Positions 1 through 8,520 of a DNA stretch of 64,000 nt are shown piece by piece. The stretch is from Novosphingobium indicum (GTDB lineage: Bacteria; Pseudomonadota; Alphaproteobacteria; Sphingomonadales; Sphingomonadaceae), in the NCBI RefSeq assembly GCF_014645195.1, contig NZ_BMLK01000021.1, forward strand, positions 1 to 64,000, read 5' to 3'. Within the stretch, counting starts at the first letter, position 1; the number at the start of each line of letters is the position of its first letter. The notes beneath the pieces are model-generated. The model did not search any database. It was not told the origin of the DNA and worked only from the letters and a program-made list of their open reading frames with translations. The translations under genes and the position numbers were made by a program.

Positions 1-51
1 CCCCACGAATGCGCCAACTACTTCAAATCATGCGGGTACGAACCAGAATGA
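1..51 (+). mobile_element. 3' end of an IS630-family transposase gene (truncated by window edge)
   Basis: The first reading frame from base 1 encodes PHECANYFKSCGYEPE and then stops (TGA at 49-51). The pattern E-C-x-N-Y-F-x-x-x-G-Y at the very C-terminus is typical of IS630-family DDE transposases, which move DNA into TA dinucleotides. Only about 16 residues are visible, so the catalytic residues cannot be checked. The next gene (efflux lipoprotein, opposite strand) ends only 12 bases away, and a TA lies at 65-66, where the element could have inserted. A frame-2 ORF ending at 67 is the alternative reading but resembles nothing known to me. Confidence 0.55.
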
Positions 52-63
52 TCGAAAACCGCT

Positions 64-1524
64 CTAGCTGGCAGGTTCCGTCACTTCCGAAACATCCCAA
101 CCACCTGCTGTCGCGACGTATAGACGTGCGACATTCTGGTATTGGCGGATCCGCGTTTCCAGCAAGGCCAGACGTGCGCGCTGGTAGGAGCGGCTGGCAT
201 CCAGGACTTGCAGGATGCCGCTGTTGCCGACCTGGAAGCTGCGCCGCGACAGGTGGAGCGAGCGATCCGCGATGGTTGCGGTTTCGTGGCGAGCTTCCAG
301 TTCGCGGCTGTCGCTGTCCAGCGCGGAAAGCAGGCTGGAGACCTGCCCGAAAGCTTCGGTCACGACTTGCTGGTATTCCGCAGCGGCCGCGCGTGCTTCC
401 GCTTCCGCACCGCGTTTGTTGGCCTTGAGTGTGCCGCCATGGAAAATCGGGGCTGTCATGCCGGCGAAAATATCGAAGGCGTTGAACTTGCTGTTCGCGA
501 TCTTGCCGGGTTCGGAGGTGGACTGCGTGATCGAAGCGCCGATCGTGATGTCCGGGTAGAGTTCCGCTGTCGCGACACCGACGCCGGCAACCGCGGCATG
601 CAGACGCGATTCTGACTCCAGAATGTCCGGTCGTTTGTGGACCAGCGCCGAGGGCAGTGCGACCGGGACGCTGGCAGGCAGGATGAAGTCATCAAGCACG
701 AAGTCGGTCGAACCCAGTTCGGCCGGAGAAATGCCGAGCAGGACCGCCAGCATGGCACGCCCTTCCGCCAATTGTTGTTCCAGTGCGGGAAGGCTCGCCT
801 TGTCTCCGGCAAGCTGGCCTTGGGCGCTCAGCACTTCGACGAGTGTGCCGGCGCCGGCGTTCTTGCGCGCTTGCGTGAGAGAGAGGTTGCGCTCGTCTTC
901 GGAAAGCAGCTTGCGCTCGGTCGCAATGCGGTCGTTGAGCGCCGCGATGGCGAGAACCTGCGACACCACACGGCCGGCAATGACGAGATGCGCGGCGGAG
1001 GTCGCCCGCTGTTGCGCTTCGGCCTGTGCGGCGGCTTGCTCAAGCGCGCGGCGGTTCTTGCCGAACAGGTCAAGGTCGTAGGAGACGCCGCCGCCCACAG
1101 TGTAGAGATCGAACTCGGGATTGGAGATACTCTGTCCACCGAAACCGTCGAAACCGAAAGCGGCAAGGTTTACCTGCTGGTATTCCCCGCGGCCTTGCGC
1201 ATCGACCTGCGGAAGGCGTTTGCCGGCAACGGCCGCGATGCGCTCGCGAGCCCTGGCAAGCGTCGCGCGGCTTGCGGCAAGGCTGTGGTTCCCCACCAGC
1301 GCACGGTCGACCAGCGCGTCCAGCTCCGCGGAGCCGAACACCTTCCACCATTGGCCTTCCGGCCCCTCGTTCAGCACGGCGCGGCTGCCGCCATCGTCGG
1401 CATACCCTGCAGAGGCGGAGGGCGCGGGCGGTGCCGTGAAGTCCGGCCCAGCCGTCATGCAGCCTCCGGCAAGCAGGCACGAACCAAGCAGCGGGACGAG
1501 GGCGGCGGCGGTGGTGCGCTTCAT
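64..1524 (-). CDS. RND/EmrAB-type efflux outer-membrane factor, NodT family lipoprotein
   Basis: This 486-residue protein is a TolC-like outer-membrane channel that lets the upstream EmrA/EmrB-like pair expel substrates to the outside. It starts MKRTTAAALVPLL and has a lipoprotein-type signal with a Cys at residue 22 (LAGGC; Cys16 in LGSC is an alternative). Two outer-membrane efflux repeats follow, at roughly 60-250 and 270-470, with alanine- and glutamate-rich helices. I chose the start at 1524 and not 1551 because the signal peptide begins there and because it lies one base after the transporter stop codon. It is the third gene of a minus-strand operon. Its C-terminus abuts a transposase remnant, so the last residues may have been altered by insertion. 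Confidence 0.9.
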   Translation of the reverse strand: MKRTTAAALVPLLGSCLLAGGCMTAGPDFTAPPAPSASAGYADDGGSRAVLNEGPEGQWWKVFGSAELDALVDRALVGNHSLAASRATLARARERIAAVAGKRLPQVDAQGRGEYQQVNLAAFGFDGFGGQSISNPEFDLYTVGGGVSYDLDLFGKNRRALEQAAAQAEAQQRATSAAHLVIAGRVVSQVLAIAALNDRIATERKLLSEDERNLSLTQARKNAGAGTLVEVLSAQGQLAGDKASLPALEQQLAEGRAMLAVLLGISPAELGSTDFVLDDFILPASVPVALPSALVHKRPDILESESRLHAAVAGVGVATAELYPDITIGASITQSTSEPGKIANSKFNAFDIFAGMTAPIFHGGTLKANKRGAEAEARAAAAEYQQVVTEAFGQVSSLLSALDSDSRELEARHETATIADRSLHLSRRSFQVGNSGILQVLDASRSYQRARLALLETRIRQYQNVARLYVATAGGWDVSEVTEPAS

Positions 1525-1525
1525 G

Positions 1526-3064
1526 TCATTCCCCAATTGGAAGCGTGGCATCCCCGCCCTTTACCTTGTCCACGCGCAGCAAGAGCACCAGCGGAATCAG
1601 TACCAGGGTGAGGATGAAGACGAAGTGATAGATCGAAATGTTGCCGACCATGCTGGCCTGGCGCATGACCTCGCCGTTGAGACGGGCCAGCGCTTCGGTC
1701 GAATTGAAGTCCAGACCGGGGCGAGCGTAGAGAACGGCCGGGTTATCTGGACGCAGACCCTGGATAAGGGTGTTCCGGGAGGCGGCAATGTCCTGAACCA
1801 GTTGCACGTTCAGCAGCGAGATGCCGATGGCGTTGCCGATATTGCGGGTCAGCGCATACATCGATGCGCCTTCGTTGCGCAGCGCCGGAGCCAGCGTTGA
1901 AAACACCACGACCGAGAGCGGCACGAAGATCAGGCCGCTGCCTAGCCCCTGCACGAAGCCGGTGATCAGCAGCGTGCGTTCGTCCACATAAAGGTCCATG
2001 TGCGAATACATGAGCATGCTCATGCCCATGATCGTCAGGCCCGCGATAATGACTACGCGTACGTCGAGGATCGAAACCAGCCGCGTTACGATGACCATGG
2101 AGACCAGCGTGCCGAACGCGCGAGGCAGGCCGACGAGGCCAGTGTGGAGCGCCGAGTAGCCCAGTAGCGACTGGGTCATCACCACCACCATGGGGATGGT
2201 GGCAAAGGCGACGATGCCGATCATCATGCTGAAGATGGAACCCACCGCGAAGTTGCGGTCGCGGAACAGGCGCGGCTTGATGAAGGTATCCGTCGCGGTG
2301 AACATGTGCACCACGGTCAGGTAGCCGGAGATGCAGAGGATCAGCGCATAGATGCGGATCTCGGTGGATTCCCACCAGTCAAGATGCTCGCCGCGGTCGA
2401 GAATAAGCTGCAGTGATGCGAGTGCGATCGATACCGTGACGAAGCCGAACAGGTCGAAGCGATGCACTTCGCGGTTGTGACGGCGGATGAGGAAGGCCGC
2501 CATCCCTGCAAACGAGAGGACGCCGAAAGGCACATTGATGAAGAAGACCCAGCGCCAGCTCAGCGTATCGGTGAGGTAGCCGCCCAGCGTCGGGCCGATG
2601 ATCGGCCCAGCCATCGAACCCAGTGCGAAAATGGCCATGGCCTTGGCGTGTTCTTCAGGCGGATTGATGTCGAGCAGGATCGCCTGACTGAGCGGGATCA
2701 GCGCTGCACCGAAGGCGCCTTGCAGGAAGCGCGCGAACACGATCATCGTCAGACTGGTAGAAAGCCCGCAAAGAGCCGAGGCCAAGGTGAACCCGCCGAC
2801 CGAGAACAGCATGACGTTCTTGCGGCCGACCCTTCCGGCGAGCCAGCCGCTCAGCGGCGTCGCGATCGCGCCTGCCACCAAGTAGGATGTCAGCACCCAC
2901 AGCACCTGCTCCTGCGATGCCGAGAGGCTCGATTGCATATGCGGCAGCGCTACGTTCGCAATCGTGATGTCCACCGCGACCATGGTCGAGGCGATCATCG
3001 AAGGCACCGTGATCAGCATCCGTCGAGCCTTGCTCGGATACTGGATGGGGAGTTCGGACGTCAT
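1526..3064 (-). CDS. DHA2-family MFS multidrug transporter (EmrB-like)
   Basis: A 512-residue, 14-helix drug:proton antiporter of the inner membrane. The N-terminal helix carries the DHA2 signature D-x-T-I-A-N-V-A-L-P, and the antiporter motif C region (G-P-x-x-G-P-x-x-G-G) lies near residues 150-160. It lies between the HlyD-type adaptor gene (24 bases upstream) and the NodT channel gene (1 base downstream), so the three probably form one EmrA-EmrB-TolC type pump. The substrate cannot be predicted from sequence. Length is normal for the family. Confidence 0.93.
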   Translation of the reverse strand: MTSELPIQYPSKARRMLITVPSMIASTMVAVDITIANVALPHMQSSLSASQEQVLWVLTSYLVAGAIATPLSGWLAGRVGRKNVMLFSVGGFTLASALCGLSTSLTMIVFARFLQGAFGAALIPLSQAILLDINPPEEHAKAMAIFALGSMAGPIIGPTLGGYLTDTLSWRWVFFINVPFGVLSFAGMAAFLIRRHNREVHRFDLFGFVTVSIALASLQLILDRGEHLDWWESTEIRIYALILCISGYLTVVHMFTATDTFIKPRLFRDRNFAVGSIFSMMIGIVAFATIPMVVVMTQSLLGYSALHTGLVGLPRAFGTLVSMVIVTRLVSILDVRVVIIAGLTIMGMSMLMYSHMDLYVDERTLLITGFVQGLGSGLIFVPLSVVVFSTLAPALRNEGASMYALTRNIGNAIGISLLNVQLVQDIAASRNTLIQGLRPDNPAVLYARPGLDFNSTEALARLNGEVMRQASMVGNISIYHFVFILTLVLIPLVLLLRVDKVKGGDATLPIGE

Positions 3065-3088
3065 CGCATGGGCCGCTGGCAGCCTGCG

Positions 3089-4198
3089 CTACTGCTTCGT
3101 TCCCGGCGCTTTGGCCGCGGTATCGGACCCGAAGAGGTGGCGCTGGTGTCCGGTGTCGACTTCGACGGTTGCACTCAGGCCGGCGCTGAGAGGCAGGCCC
3201 TCGGGGGCGTTGTCGATCGCGATCTGGACAGGAAGGCGCTGCACCACCTTCACCCAGTTGCCTGTGGCGTTCTCGGCGGGAAGCACAGAGAAGCTCGAAC
3301 CCGTGCCGGGGCTGAAGCTCTCGACATGGCCTTCCAGCTTTTCGTCGGGATAGGCATCGACCTCGATTTCGGCCGCTTGACCCACGCGCATGTAGCGCAG
3401 CTGGTTTTCCTTGAAGTTAGCCTGCACCCAGTAGTGCAGCCCGGTCAACATGAAGACCGGACGACCGGGCGTGACATAGTTGCCCGGCTGAAGCTGGTTG
3501 ACCCGGGTCACGACGCCATCCTGCGGCGCGCGCACGACCGTATCGCCAAGAGCAATTCGCGCCTGTTCAAGCTTGGAGGCCGCCTTGCGAACCGACGGTT
3601 GCGAGGCGACGTCGCCCGTGACGCTTCCGGCAAGGCTGGCGCGCAGGCTTTCCGCCTTGGCCTGCGCTGCGGCGATGCTGTCGCGTGCGGTGCGGGCTTC
3701 GGTCACGGCTTCGTCGTACTGGGCCTGAGAAGAGATGCCTTCGGCCACCAGCGACTTCTGGCGGGCTGCTTCACTGGTCGCCAGGTCGTAGCGTGCCTTG
3801 GCCGCGCTGACTTGTGAGAGGGCTTCGCGGTGATCCGCCTGGAGCGAGCTGGCATCGGTGCGGGCATTGGCCAGTTCGGCCTCGGCTTCGGCAACGGCCG
3901 CTTCATAGCTGCTGGCCTTGATACGGAACAGCACGTCGCCCTTGCTGACGCGCTGGTTTTCACTGACCTCGACCGAGACAACCGTGCCCGAGACGCTGGG
4001 ACTGATCGCGACCATGCCGGTCTGCAGCGAGGCATTGTCGGTCGACTCGTAGCGCCCACCGGTAAGGTAGAACCACCCGGCACCGATCAGGACCAGAGCC
4101 GGTCCTGTCACCATGAGGATGGTCCGCAGGCTGCGCTTGCGGGGCGGCGTTACGGTCTCGTTTTCGCCTTCGGCCGAAATAGTGGTCTCAGCGTTCAT
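3089..4198 (-). CDS. HlyD/EmrA-family periplasmic adaptor of an efflux pump
   Basis: A 369-residue membrane-fusion protein. It has a charged cytoplasmic tail, one membrane helix at about 26-46, a biotinyl-lipoyl-like barrel segment, an alanine-rich coiled-coil hairpin at about 95-200, and a second barrel half with R-A-P-x-D-G-V-V-T-R-V-N, typical of EmrA. It bridges the inner-membrane transporter and the outer-membrane channel encoded downstream. It is the first gene of the three-gene minus-strand operon, so the promoter should lie in the 70-base divergent gap with the phosphatase gene, where an inverted repeat is visible. Confidence 0.92.
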   Translation of the reverse strand: MNAETTISAEGENETVTPPRKRSLRTILMVTGPALVLIGAGWFYLTGGRYESTDNASLQTGMVAISPSVSGTVVSVEVSENQRVSKGDVLFRIKASSYEAAVAEAEAELANARTDASSLQADHREALSQVSAAKARYDLATSEAARQKSLVAEGISSQAQYDEAVTEARTARDSIAAAQAKAESLRASLAGSVTGDVASQPSVRKAASKLEQARIALGDTVVRAPQDGVVTRVNQLQPGNYVTPGRPVFMLTGLHYWVQANFKENQLRYMRVGQAAEIEVDAYPDEKLEGHVESFSPGTGSSFSVLPAENATGNWVKVVQRLPVQIAIDNAPEGLPLSAGLSATVEVDTGHQRHLFGSDTAAKAPGTKQ

Positions 4199-4223
4199 GA
4201 AACTTCCTGTTCTGACTGCTATG

Positions 4224-4253
4224 TGCCGATACTAAGCATGGCTACTATCGGCA
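4224..4253. promoter_or_regulatory. Inverted repeat in the divergent efflux/phosphatase promoter region
   Basis: TGCCGATACTA (4224-4234) and TACTATCGGCA (4243-4253) are inverted copies matching at 10 of 11 positions, with 8 spacer bases. The element sits midway in the 70-base gap between the adaptor gene and the phosphatase gene. A dyad of this size is typical of TetR- or MarR-type operators, and efflux operons are commonly repressed in this way. No such regulator gene adjoins it, so its partner would have to be encoded elsewhere. Confidence 0.5.
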
Positions 4254-4268
4254 ATAGGAAGATAGGAG

Positions 4269-5054
4269 ATGACATTGGAACGGGTCCTTCCGCTGGACGG
4301 TGTGCACAACTTCAGGGACTGCGGAGGGTATTCCGTAGCTGGGGGCGGACGCCTGCGCTGCGGGGTTCTTTGGCGTTCCGGACAGCATCATGGCGCCACC
4401 GATTCGGATCTGGAAAAGATTGGCGCACTTGGGCTCGCCAGCGTGTTCGATCTGCGCACATCGAAGGAGCGCGAATCACATCCCTGTCGCCGTCCGCAAA
4501 ACTTTGAAGCAGAAGTGTTTTTCAGCGATGATCCGGTGCGCAGGCATGCGCCTCATATCGCTGCGGCACAGACCCCGCGCGAGCGCACGGCGCAATCGAC
4601 GCACGAAAGCCTCGTACGCAATTACAGCGCGATTTGCTTCCGCCCGGAGCTTCAGACGATGGTCGGACGCTATCTCTCACGGCTGGCCGAGGGACACGGA
4701 CCGAGCCTCGTCAATTGCATGGCAGGCAAGGACAGGACCGGAATCGCGGTCGCGATGCTTCACCTGGCGGTAGGCGTACACCGCGACGATGTGGTCGAGG
4801 ACTACCTGCTGACGAACACGGCGGGAGATCCCGAAGCGCGTATCGCGGCCGGCGCGGAAACGATCCGTGCGGTTACCGGGCAACTCGACGATGCTGTCCT
4901 GCGCGTGCTCATGGGCGTCCAACCGGAATATCTCGAAACGGCCTTGGCCGCGATCGAGGAGCGCCATGGCTCCATCGATGCCTATCTCGAAGAGGCGCTT
5001 GGTATCGATGCGGCAACGCGTGACAGGCTGCGTGCCGAGCTGGTCGAGGACTAG
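4269..5054 (+). CDS. Tyrosine/serine protein phosphatase family protein
   Basis: A 261-residue cytosolic phosphatase of the dual-specificity (Y_phosphatase3) type. The N-terminal H-N-F-R-D-C-G-G-Y stretch is the family's usual opening, and the P-loop is C150-M-A-G-K-D-R156-T-G, which keeps the catalytic Cys and Arg. The substrate is unknown; bacterial relatives act on phosphotyrosine or phosphoinositides. It is transcribed away from the efflux operon. Its stop codon overlaps that of the convergent hydrolase gene within the palindrome CTAG (5051-5054). Confidence 0.88.
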   Translation: MTLERVLPLDGVHNFRDCGGYSVAGGGRLRCGVLWRSGQHHGATDSDLEKIGALGLASVFDLRTSKERESHPCRRPQNFEAEVFFSDDPVRRHAPHIAAAQTPRERTAQSTHESLVRNYSAICFRPELQTMVGRYLSRLAEGHGPSLVNCMAGKDRTGIAVAMLHLAVGVHRDDVVEDYLLTNTAGDPEARIAAGAETIRAVTGQLDDAVLRVLMGVQPEYLETALAAIEERHGSIDAYLEEALGIDAATRDRLRAELVED

Positions 5055-5926
5055 CCGAGAAACGTCTTCACGTCGCCCATGAACCGGTCGAGCTGGTCGT
5101 GGTGCAGCCAGTGCCCGGCGTTCTCGTACTCGATGAGCTGCGCGGTGGGAAAATGGTCCATGCGACCGTCCGAAGCCGGGCTGGAAGCGAAGCTGTCCTT
5201 GCCCCACAGCATCAGGATCGGACAGGTGATGGCTTCCCACAAGGCGATGATTTCATCGGTGGGCCGGTCCGATGCGGACCAGACGTTGAGGTAATTGTCG
5301 AACTTCCAGCTCCATGTGCCATCCTCGTTCCGGCTGGCGCCGTGGATGGTCAGATGCCGCGCCTGTTCATCGGTGAGGAAAGTGTTTTCCGTTTTCATCC
5401 GCTGATAGGCGTCGCGCCGCGTGGCATACTTGCGCGGCGTACGGCCAGAGGCCTTGCGCTTGTCTTCCACCCACTGGCGCAGCCGCTCGCCGACGCTCTT
5501 CTCTTCCATCTCGCGGCGGATCTGCGGCGGCGGGCCGAGCCCTTCGATGTTGACGAGCTTCTCGACCTTTTCAGGATAGAGGCCGGTGTAGCGGGTGGCG
5601 ATGTTGCCGCCCAGCGAATGGGCGATGATCGTCACCTTCTCATAGCCCAGCGTATGCACGAGCTGCGCGAAGTCGTAGACGAAGGCGTCCATCCCGTAGT
5701 GCCCCTCGGGCGACCACTCGCTGTCGCCATGGCCGCGCAGGTCGGGGCAGATCACGTGCCAGTCGTGGCGTAGCTGTTCGGCCACCCAGTCCCAGCTGCG
5801 GCAATGGTCGCGTCCGCCGTGCTGGAGAATCAGCGGCGGCGCACCGTAATTGCCCCAATCGACGTAGTTGAGGCGAAGGCGCTGCGATATGAAGCGGTTG
5901 GAGGTGGGGCCTAGCTGCGTTTCCAT
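5051..5926 (-). CDS. Alpha/beta-fold hydrolase
   Basis: A 291-residue alpha/beta hydrolase. Counting from the chosen start METQLGP, it shows the oxyanion-side H-G-G-R-D-H motif at about 36-41, the nucleophile elbow A-H-S104-L-G-G, and the C-terminal catalytic histidine near 272 (A-G-H-W-L-H). The overall pattern resembles the haloalkane dehalogenase, epoxide hydrolase and carboxylesterase group; the substrate cannot be assigned. A further in-frame Met lies 12 codons upstream, but the conserved family start fits 5926 better. The stop codon overlaps that of the convergent phosphatase gene. Confidence 0.85.
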   Translation of the reverse strand: METQLGPTSNRFISQRLRLNYVDWGNYGAPPLILQHGGRDHCRSWDWVAEQLRHDWHVICPDLRGHGDSEWSPEGHYGMDAFVYDFAQLVHTLGYEKVTIIAHSLGGNIATRYTGLYPEKVEKLVNIEGLGPPPQIRREMEEKSVGERLRQWVEDKRKASGRTPRKYATRRDAYQRMKTENTFLTDEQARHLTIHGASRNEDGTWSWKFDNYLNVWSASDRPTDEIIALWEAITCPILMLWGKDSFASSPASDGRMDHFPTAQLIEYENAGHWLHHDQLDRFMGDVKTFLG

Positions 5927-6075
5927 GCGCGGGAAATTGGTACGGACCGCGCGCAAGGTCAATCGAAGCCCTGATTTACGGGGGAGAACAATTTCGATTG
6001 GCGCCCTGCGCTTGGCAAAAGCGCGCCAATGTCCCTATTTCGCCACTTGAGAGATTCACGCCGGAGGCAAGTTAC

Positions 6076-7047
6076 ATGGCGACCACGCACAAGACCCGCA
6101 TGCTCATTATCGGTTCCGGCCCCGCCGGCCTGTCCGCCGCGATCTACGGCGCGCGTGCCGGGCTCGAGCCGATCGTGGTGCAGGGTCTGCAGCCCGGCGG
6201 GCAGCTGACGATCACCACCGACGTCGAGAACTATCCGGGCTTCCGTGACGTCATTCAGGGCCCCTGGTTGATGCAGGAAATGCAGGCGCAGGCCGAGCAT
6301 GTCGGCACGCGCATGATGTGGGATACGATCACGTCCGTCGATCTTACCGGCGACACCTTCAAGGCGATCGGCGATGGCGGCGACATTTACGAAGGCGATA
6401 CGCTCGTCATCTCCACCGGCGCGCAGGCCAAGTGGCTGGGTGTACCTGGCGAACAGGAACTCTCGGGCAAGGGCGTTTCCGCCTGCGCCACCTGCGACGG
6501 GTTCTTCTATCGCGGCAAGAAGGTGGTGGTCATTGGCGGCGGCAATACCGCGGTCGAAGAGGCGCTGTACCTCACTAACCATTCCGATGACGTGACGCTG
6601 ATCCACCGCCGCGACTCGCTGCGCTGCGAGAAGATTCTGGAAGACCGGCTCATGGCCAATCCCAAGATCTCGGTGCTGTGGAACAAACGGGTCGAACGCT
6701 TCGTAGGCGGCGAGAACAGCGAGCTTCGTGCTCTCGCGCTGATCGACACGCAGACGAGTGAGGAAAGCGAGATCGAGACCGACGGCGCCTTTGTTGCCAT
6801 CGGTCATGCACCGGCGACCGAGCTGTTCAAGGACAAGCTCGCCATGGACGATTCGGGCTATCTTCTGGTCAAGGCGGGTACGCCGAAGACCGACGTGCCG
6901 GGTGTCTTCGCTGCAGGTGACGTCTGCGATCACACCTATCGTCAGGCGGTCACTGCCGCGGGTATGGGCTGCATGGCCGCTCTCGATGCCGAGCGCTATC
7001 TCGCCGAGAAGGAATTCAGCGGGGTTACCGCAACCGTACAGGGCTGA
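6076..7047 (+). CDS. trxB: Thioredoxin-disulfide reductase
   Basis: A 323-residue FAD enzyme that uses NADPH to reduce thioredoxin in the cytosol. The FAD-binding G-S-G-P-A-G motif is at 13-18, the redox-active disulfide is C137-A-T-C140, the NADPH site is G-G-G-N-T-A-V-E-E-A, and the C-terminal FAD motif is V-F-A-A-G-D-V-C-D. I chose ATG 6076 because a GGAGG-like ribosome site (CGGAGGC) precedes it and the conserved N-terminus starts there. It converges on the first hydrolase of the exosortase module, with a 6-base gap. Confidence 0.96.
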   Translation: MATTHKTRMLIIGSGPAGLSAAIYGARAGLEPIVVQGLQPGGQLTITTDVENYPGFRDVIQGPWLMQEMQAQAEHVGTRMMWDTITSVDLTGDTFKAIGDGGDIYEGDTLVISTGAQAKWLGVPGEQELSGKGVSACATCDGFFYRGKKVVVIGGGNTAVEEALYLTNHSDDVTLIHRRDSLRCEKILEDRLMANPKISVLWNKRVERFVGGENSELRALALIDTQTSEESEIETDGAFVAIGHAPATELFKDKLAMDDSGYLLVKAGTPKTDVPGVFAAGDVCDHTYRQAVTAAGMGCMAALDAERYLAEKEFSGVTATVQG

Positions 7048-7053
7048 CGGGGC

Positions 7054-7830
7054 TCAGTTACGCAGCACCTCCAGCACCTGCTCGACGAGCCAGTCCTGCG
7101 CGGCCGGCTCGACGTAGCTGTGCGTCGCCTCTGCAAAGGTGCAGATGCGCGGATCGGTCTTGTCCCATTTCGACAGGAAGGCGAGGCCGGTGCGGTCGCG
7201 GCCTGCAATCAGGAAACGAACCTCTCCGGAAAATGAAGCCAGTCCCGCCGCGATCTCTGCAGCAAGGCCTTCCGGGGCCTTCGGTGCAGGGCGGAGGGCG
7301 GAAAGCAGACTGCGGATCAGGCTGCCGATCGGGACTTTCCCGGTGAGCAGGCGCTTGATCGCGGCCGGATCGGTCAGGCGGCGGCGATAGTGGTCGCGTA
7401 CGACTTCGGCCGGAGCCTCTTCCGAGTCGTCTTCGATGGTCCAGGGGTTGGACAGGATCAGCCCATCGCACCCGGCGCCACCAGCCAGCATCAGGGCACT
7501 GGCTGCATCGCAATTGCCGAAACCGACCACGCGGGTAAGGTGGGGGCACTGCGCGCGAAAAGCTGCTAGGGCAGCGGCCAGATCGGGTACGCTGGAGCGA
7601 AAGCCACCGTTGATGCCCTCGCTGTCGCCGGTGCCTCGGCGGTCGAAGCGCAGGACTGGATGCCCGGCCTGAGCAATGTGGTCCGCAAACAGTGCTTGTC
7701 CGTTCCACGCTCCTGCCCGGATTTCATTGCCGCCGGTCACGAGCAGCAGTCCGGTGGTGCCTGCTGCCTCGTCCAGCGTTCCGACAAGTTGGGCGCCCTC
7801 GCAACGAAAGGTGAATTGACGCCGGGTCAT
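7054..7830 (-). CDS. Hydrolase 1, exosortase A system-associated
   Basis: A 258-residue alpha/beta hydrolase-fold protein of the group always found beside XrtA-type exosortases. It has the G-G-N-E-I-R and F-D-R-R-G-T-G-D-S motifs of a serine-aminopeptidase-like domain, but the nucleophile elbow reads G-N-C107-D-A-A-S. A cysteine therefore replaces serine, while a C-terminal histidine (E-A-T-H-S-Y) is kept. It may act as a thioesterase or acyl transferase on the carrier protein encoded upstream; that role is inferred. It overlaps hydrolase 2 by ATGA (7827-7830), which suggests translational coupling. It is the last gene of a four-gene minus-strand operon. Confidence 0.85.
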   Translation of the reverse strand: MTRRQFTFRCEGAQLVGTLDEAAGTTGLLLVTGGNEIRAGAWNGQALFADHIAQAGHPVLRFDRRGTGDSEGINGGFRSSVPDLAAALAAFRAQCPHLTRVVGFGNCDAASALMLAGGAGCDGLILSNPWTIEDDSEEAPAEVVRDHYRRRLTDPAAIKRLLTGKVPIGSLIRSLLSALRPAPKAPEGLAAEIAAGLASFSGEVRFLIAGRDRTGLAFLSKWDKTDPRICTFAEATHSYVEPAAQDWLVEQVLEVLRN

Positions 7831-8501
7831 GCCGTGATCTCGGCCGTCAGGATGGCGGCTAGTGTATCGGATTGCGTGGCATCCTCGTCGGGTTCGGCCC
7901 GCAACCACAAGCCGCTTCCACCGAGCTTGCCTTGTTCGATGACGGTTGCGCCGCTGTCGGGCACCAAGGGCTCGAAGTGGCTGTAGAAATCAGCGCCAAA
8001 CTCATAGCCGGCAAGGTTTATTCCCGAGGTCCGGGCCTGCTCGGCTAGCGTTTCGCGGGTTTCCTCGCGTCCGGCTTCGCGCGAGGACAGAACCCGCGCG
8101 CGGAGCATCTGGCGAAGGATCGAGGCCGCCTTGACCGGTACATAGTGCAGGGCCGGAAGCTCTACCGGCGTGAACAGGCAACCACCTCTAACGCCCAGCG
8201 CATGGGTAGCGCTGAAGTGGCGGCCCGCTTCGATGGTCGCAGCGAGCCAGCCGGGAATCGTCTGTTTGCCGAGAGGCTGCAGGCTTTCGTTGCAGCCGGG
8301 CAGGTCAGGCAGGAATGCGTCGATCCCGGCCGCATCGAGTCGACGCATCACTTCCACCGTAAAACGGCGCAGGCGATTGCCTTCGTCGAACAGGGCAGGG
8401 AGGATCAGCAGGCGGTGGCGGCGCTGGCGGTCGAAGGTGAGGGCGTATTCCTGGCTCATGCCGCCATCGGGCAGCGGACAGGGCCAGTTCGTCGGCGTCA
8501 T
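7827..8501 (-). CDS. Hydrolase 2, exosortase A system-associated (degenerate elbow)
   Basis: A 224-residue alpha/beta hydrolase-fold protein. The N-terminal half shows the fold: L-L-I-L-P-A-L-F-D-E-G-N-R, then F-L-P-D-L-P-G-C-N-E-S. At the usual nucleophile position the sequence is A-L-G-V-R-G-G, with no serine or cysteine, so it may be a non-catalytic partner of hydrolase 1 or use other residues. I chose ATG 8501 (17 codons shorter than the next usable upstream Met) because it follows the carrier-protein stop by 19 bases; ATG 8459 is also possible. It is coupled to hydrolase 1 by a 4-base overlap. Confidence 0.78.
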   Translation of the reverse strand: MTPTNWPCPLPDGGMSQEYALTFDRQRRHRLLILPALFDEGNRLRRFTVEVMRRLDAAGIDAFLPDLPGCNESLQPLGKQTIPGWLAATIEAGRHFSATHALGVRGGCLFTPVELPALHYVPVKAASILRQMLRARVLSSREAGREETRETLAEQARTSGINLAGYEFGADFYSHFEPLVPDSGATVIEQGKLGGSGLWLRAEPDEDATQSDTLAAILTAEITA

Positions 8502-8520
8502 CGCAAAGGCCGCCGCATGC

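Noticed and set aside
2..67. Frame-2 ORF ending at 67 as a gene tail
   Set aside because: Its residues resemble no protein, while frame 1 gives an IS630-like C-terminus.
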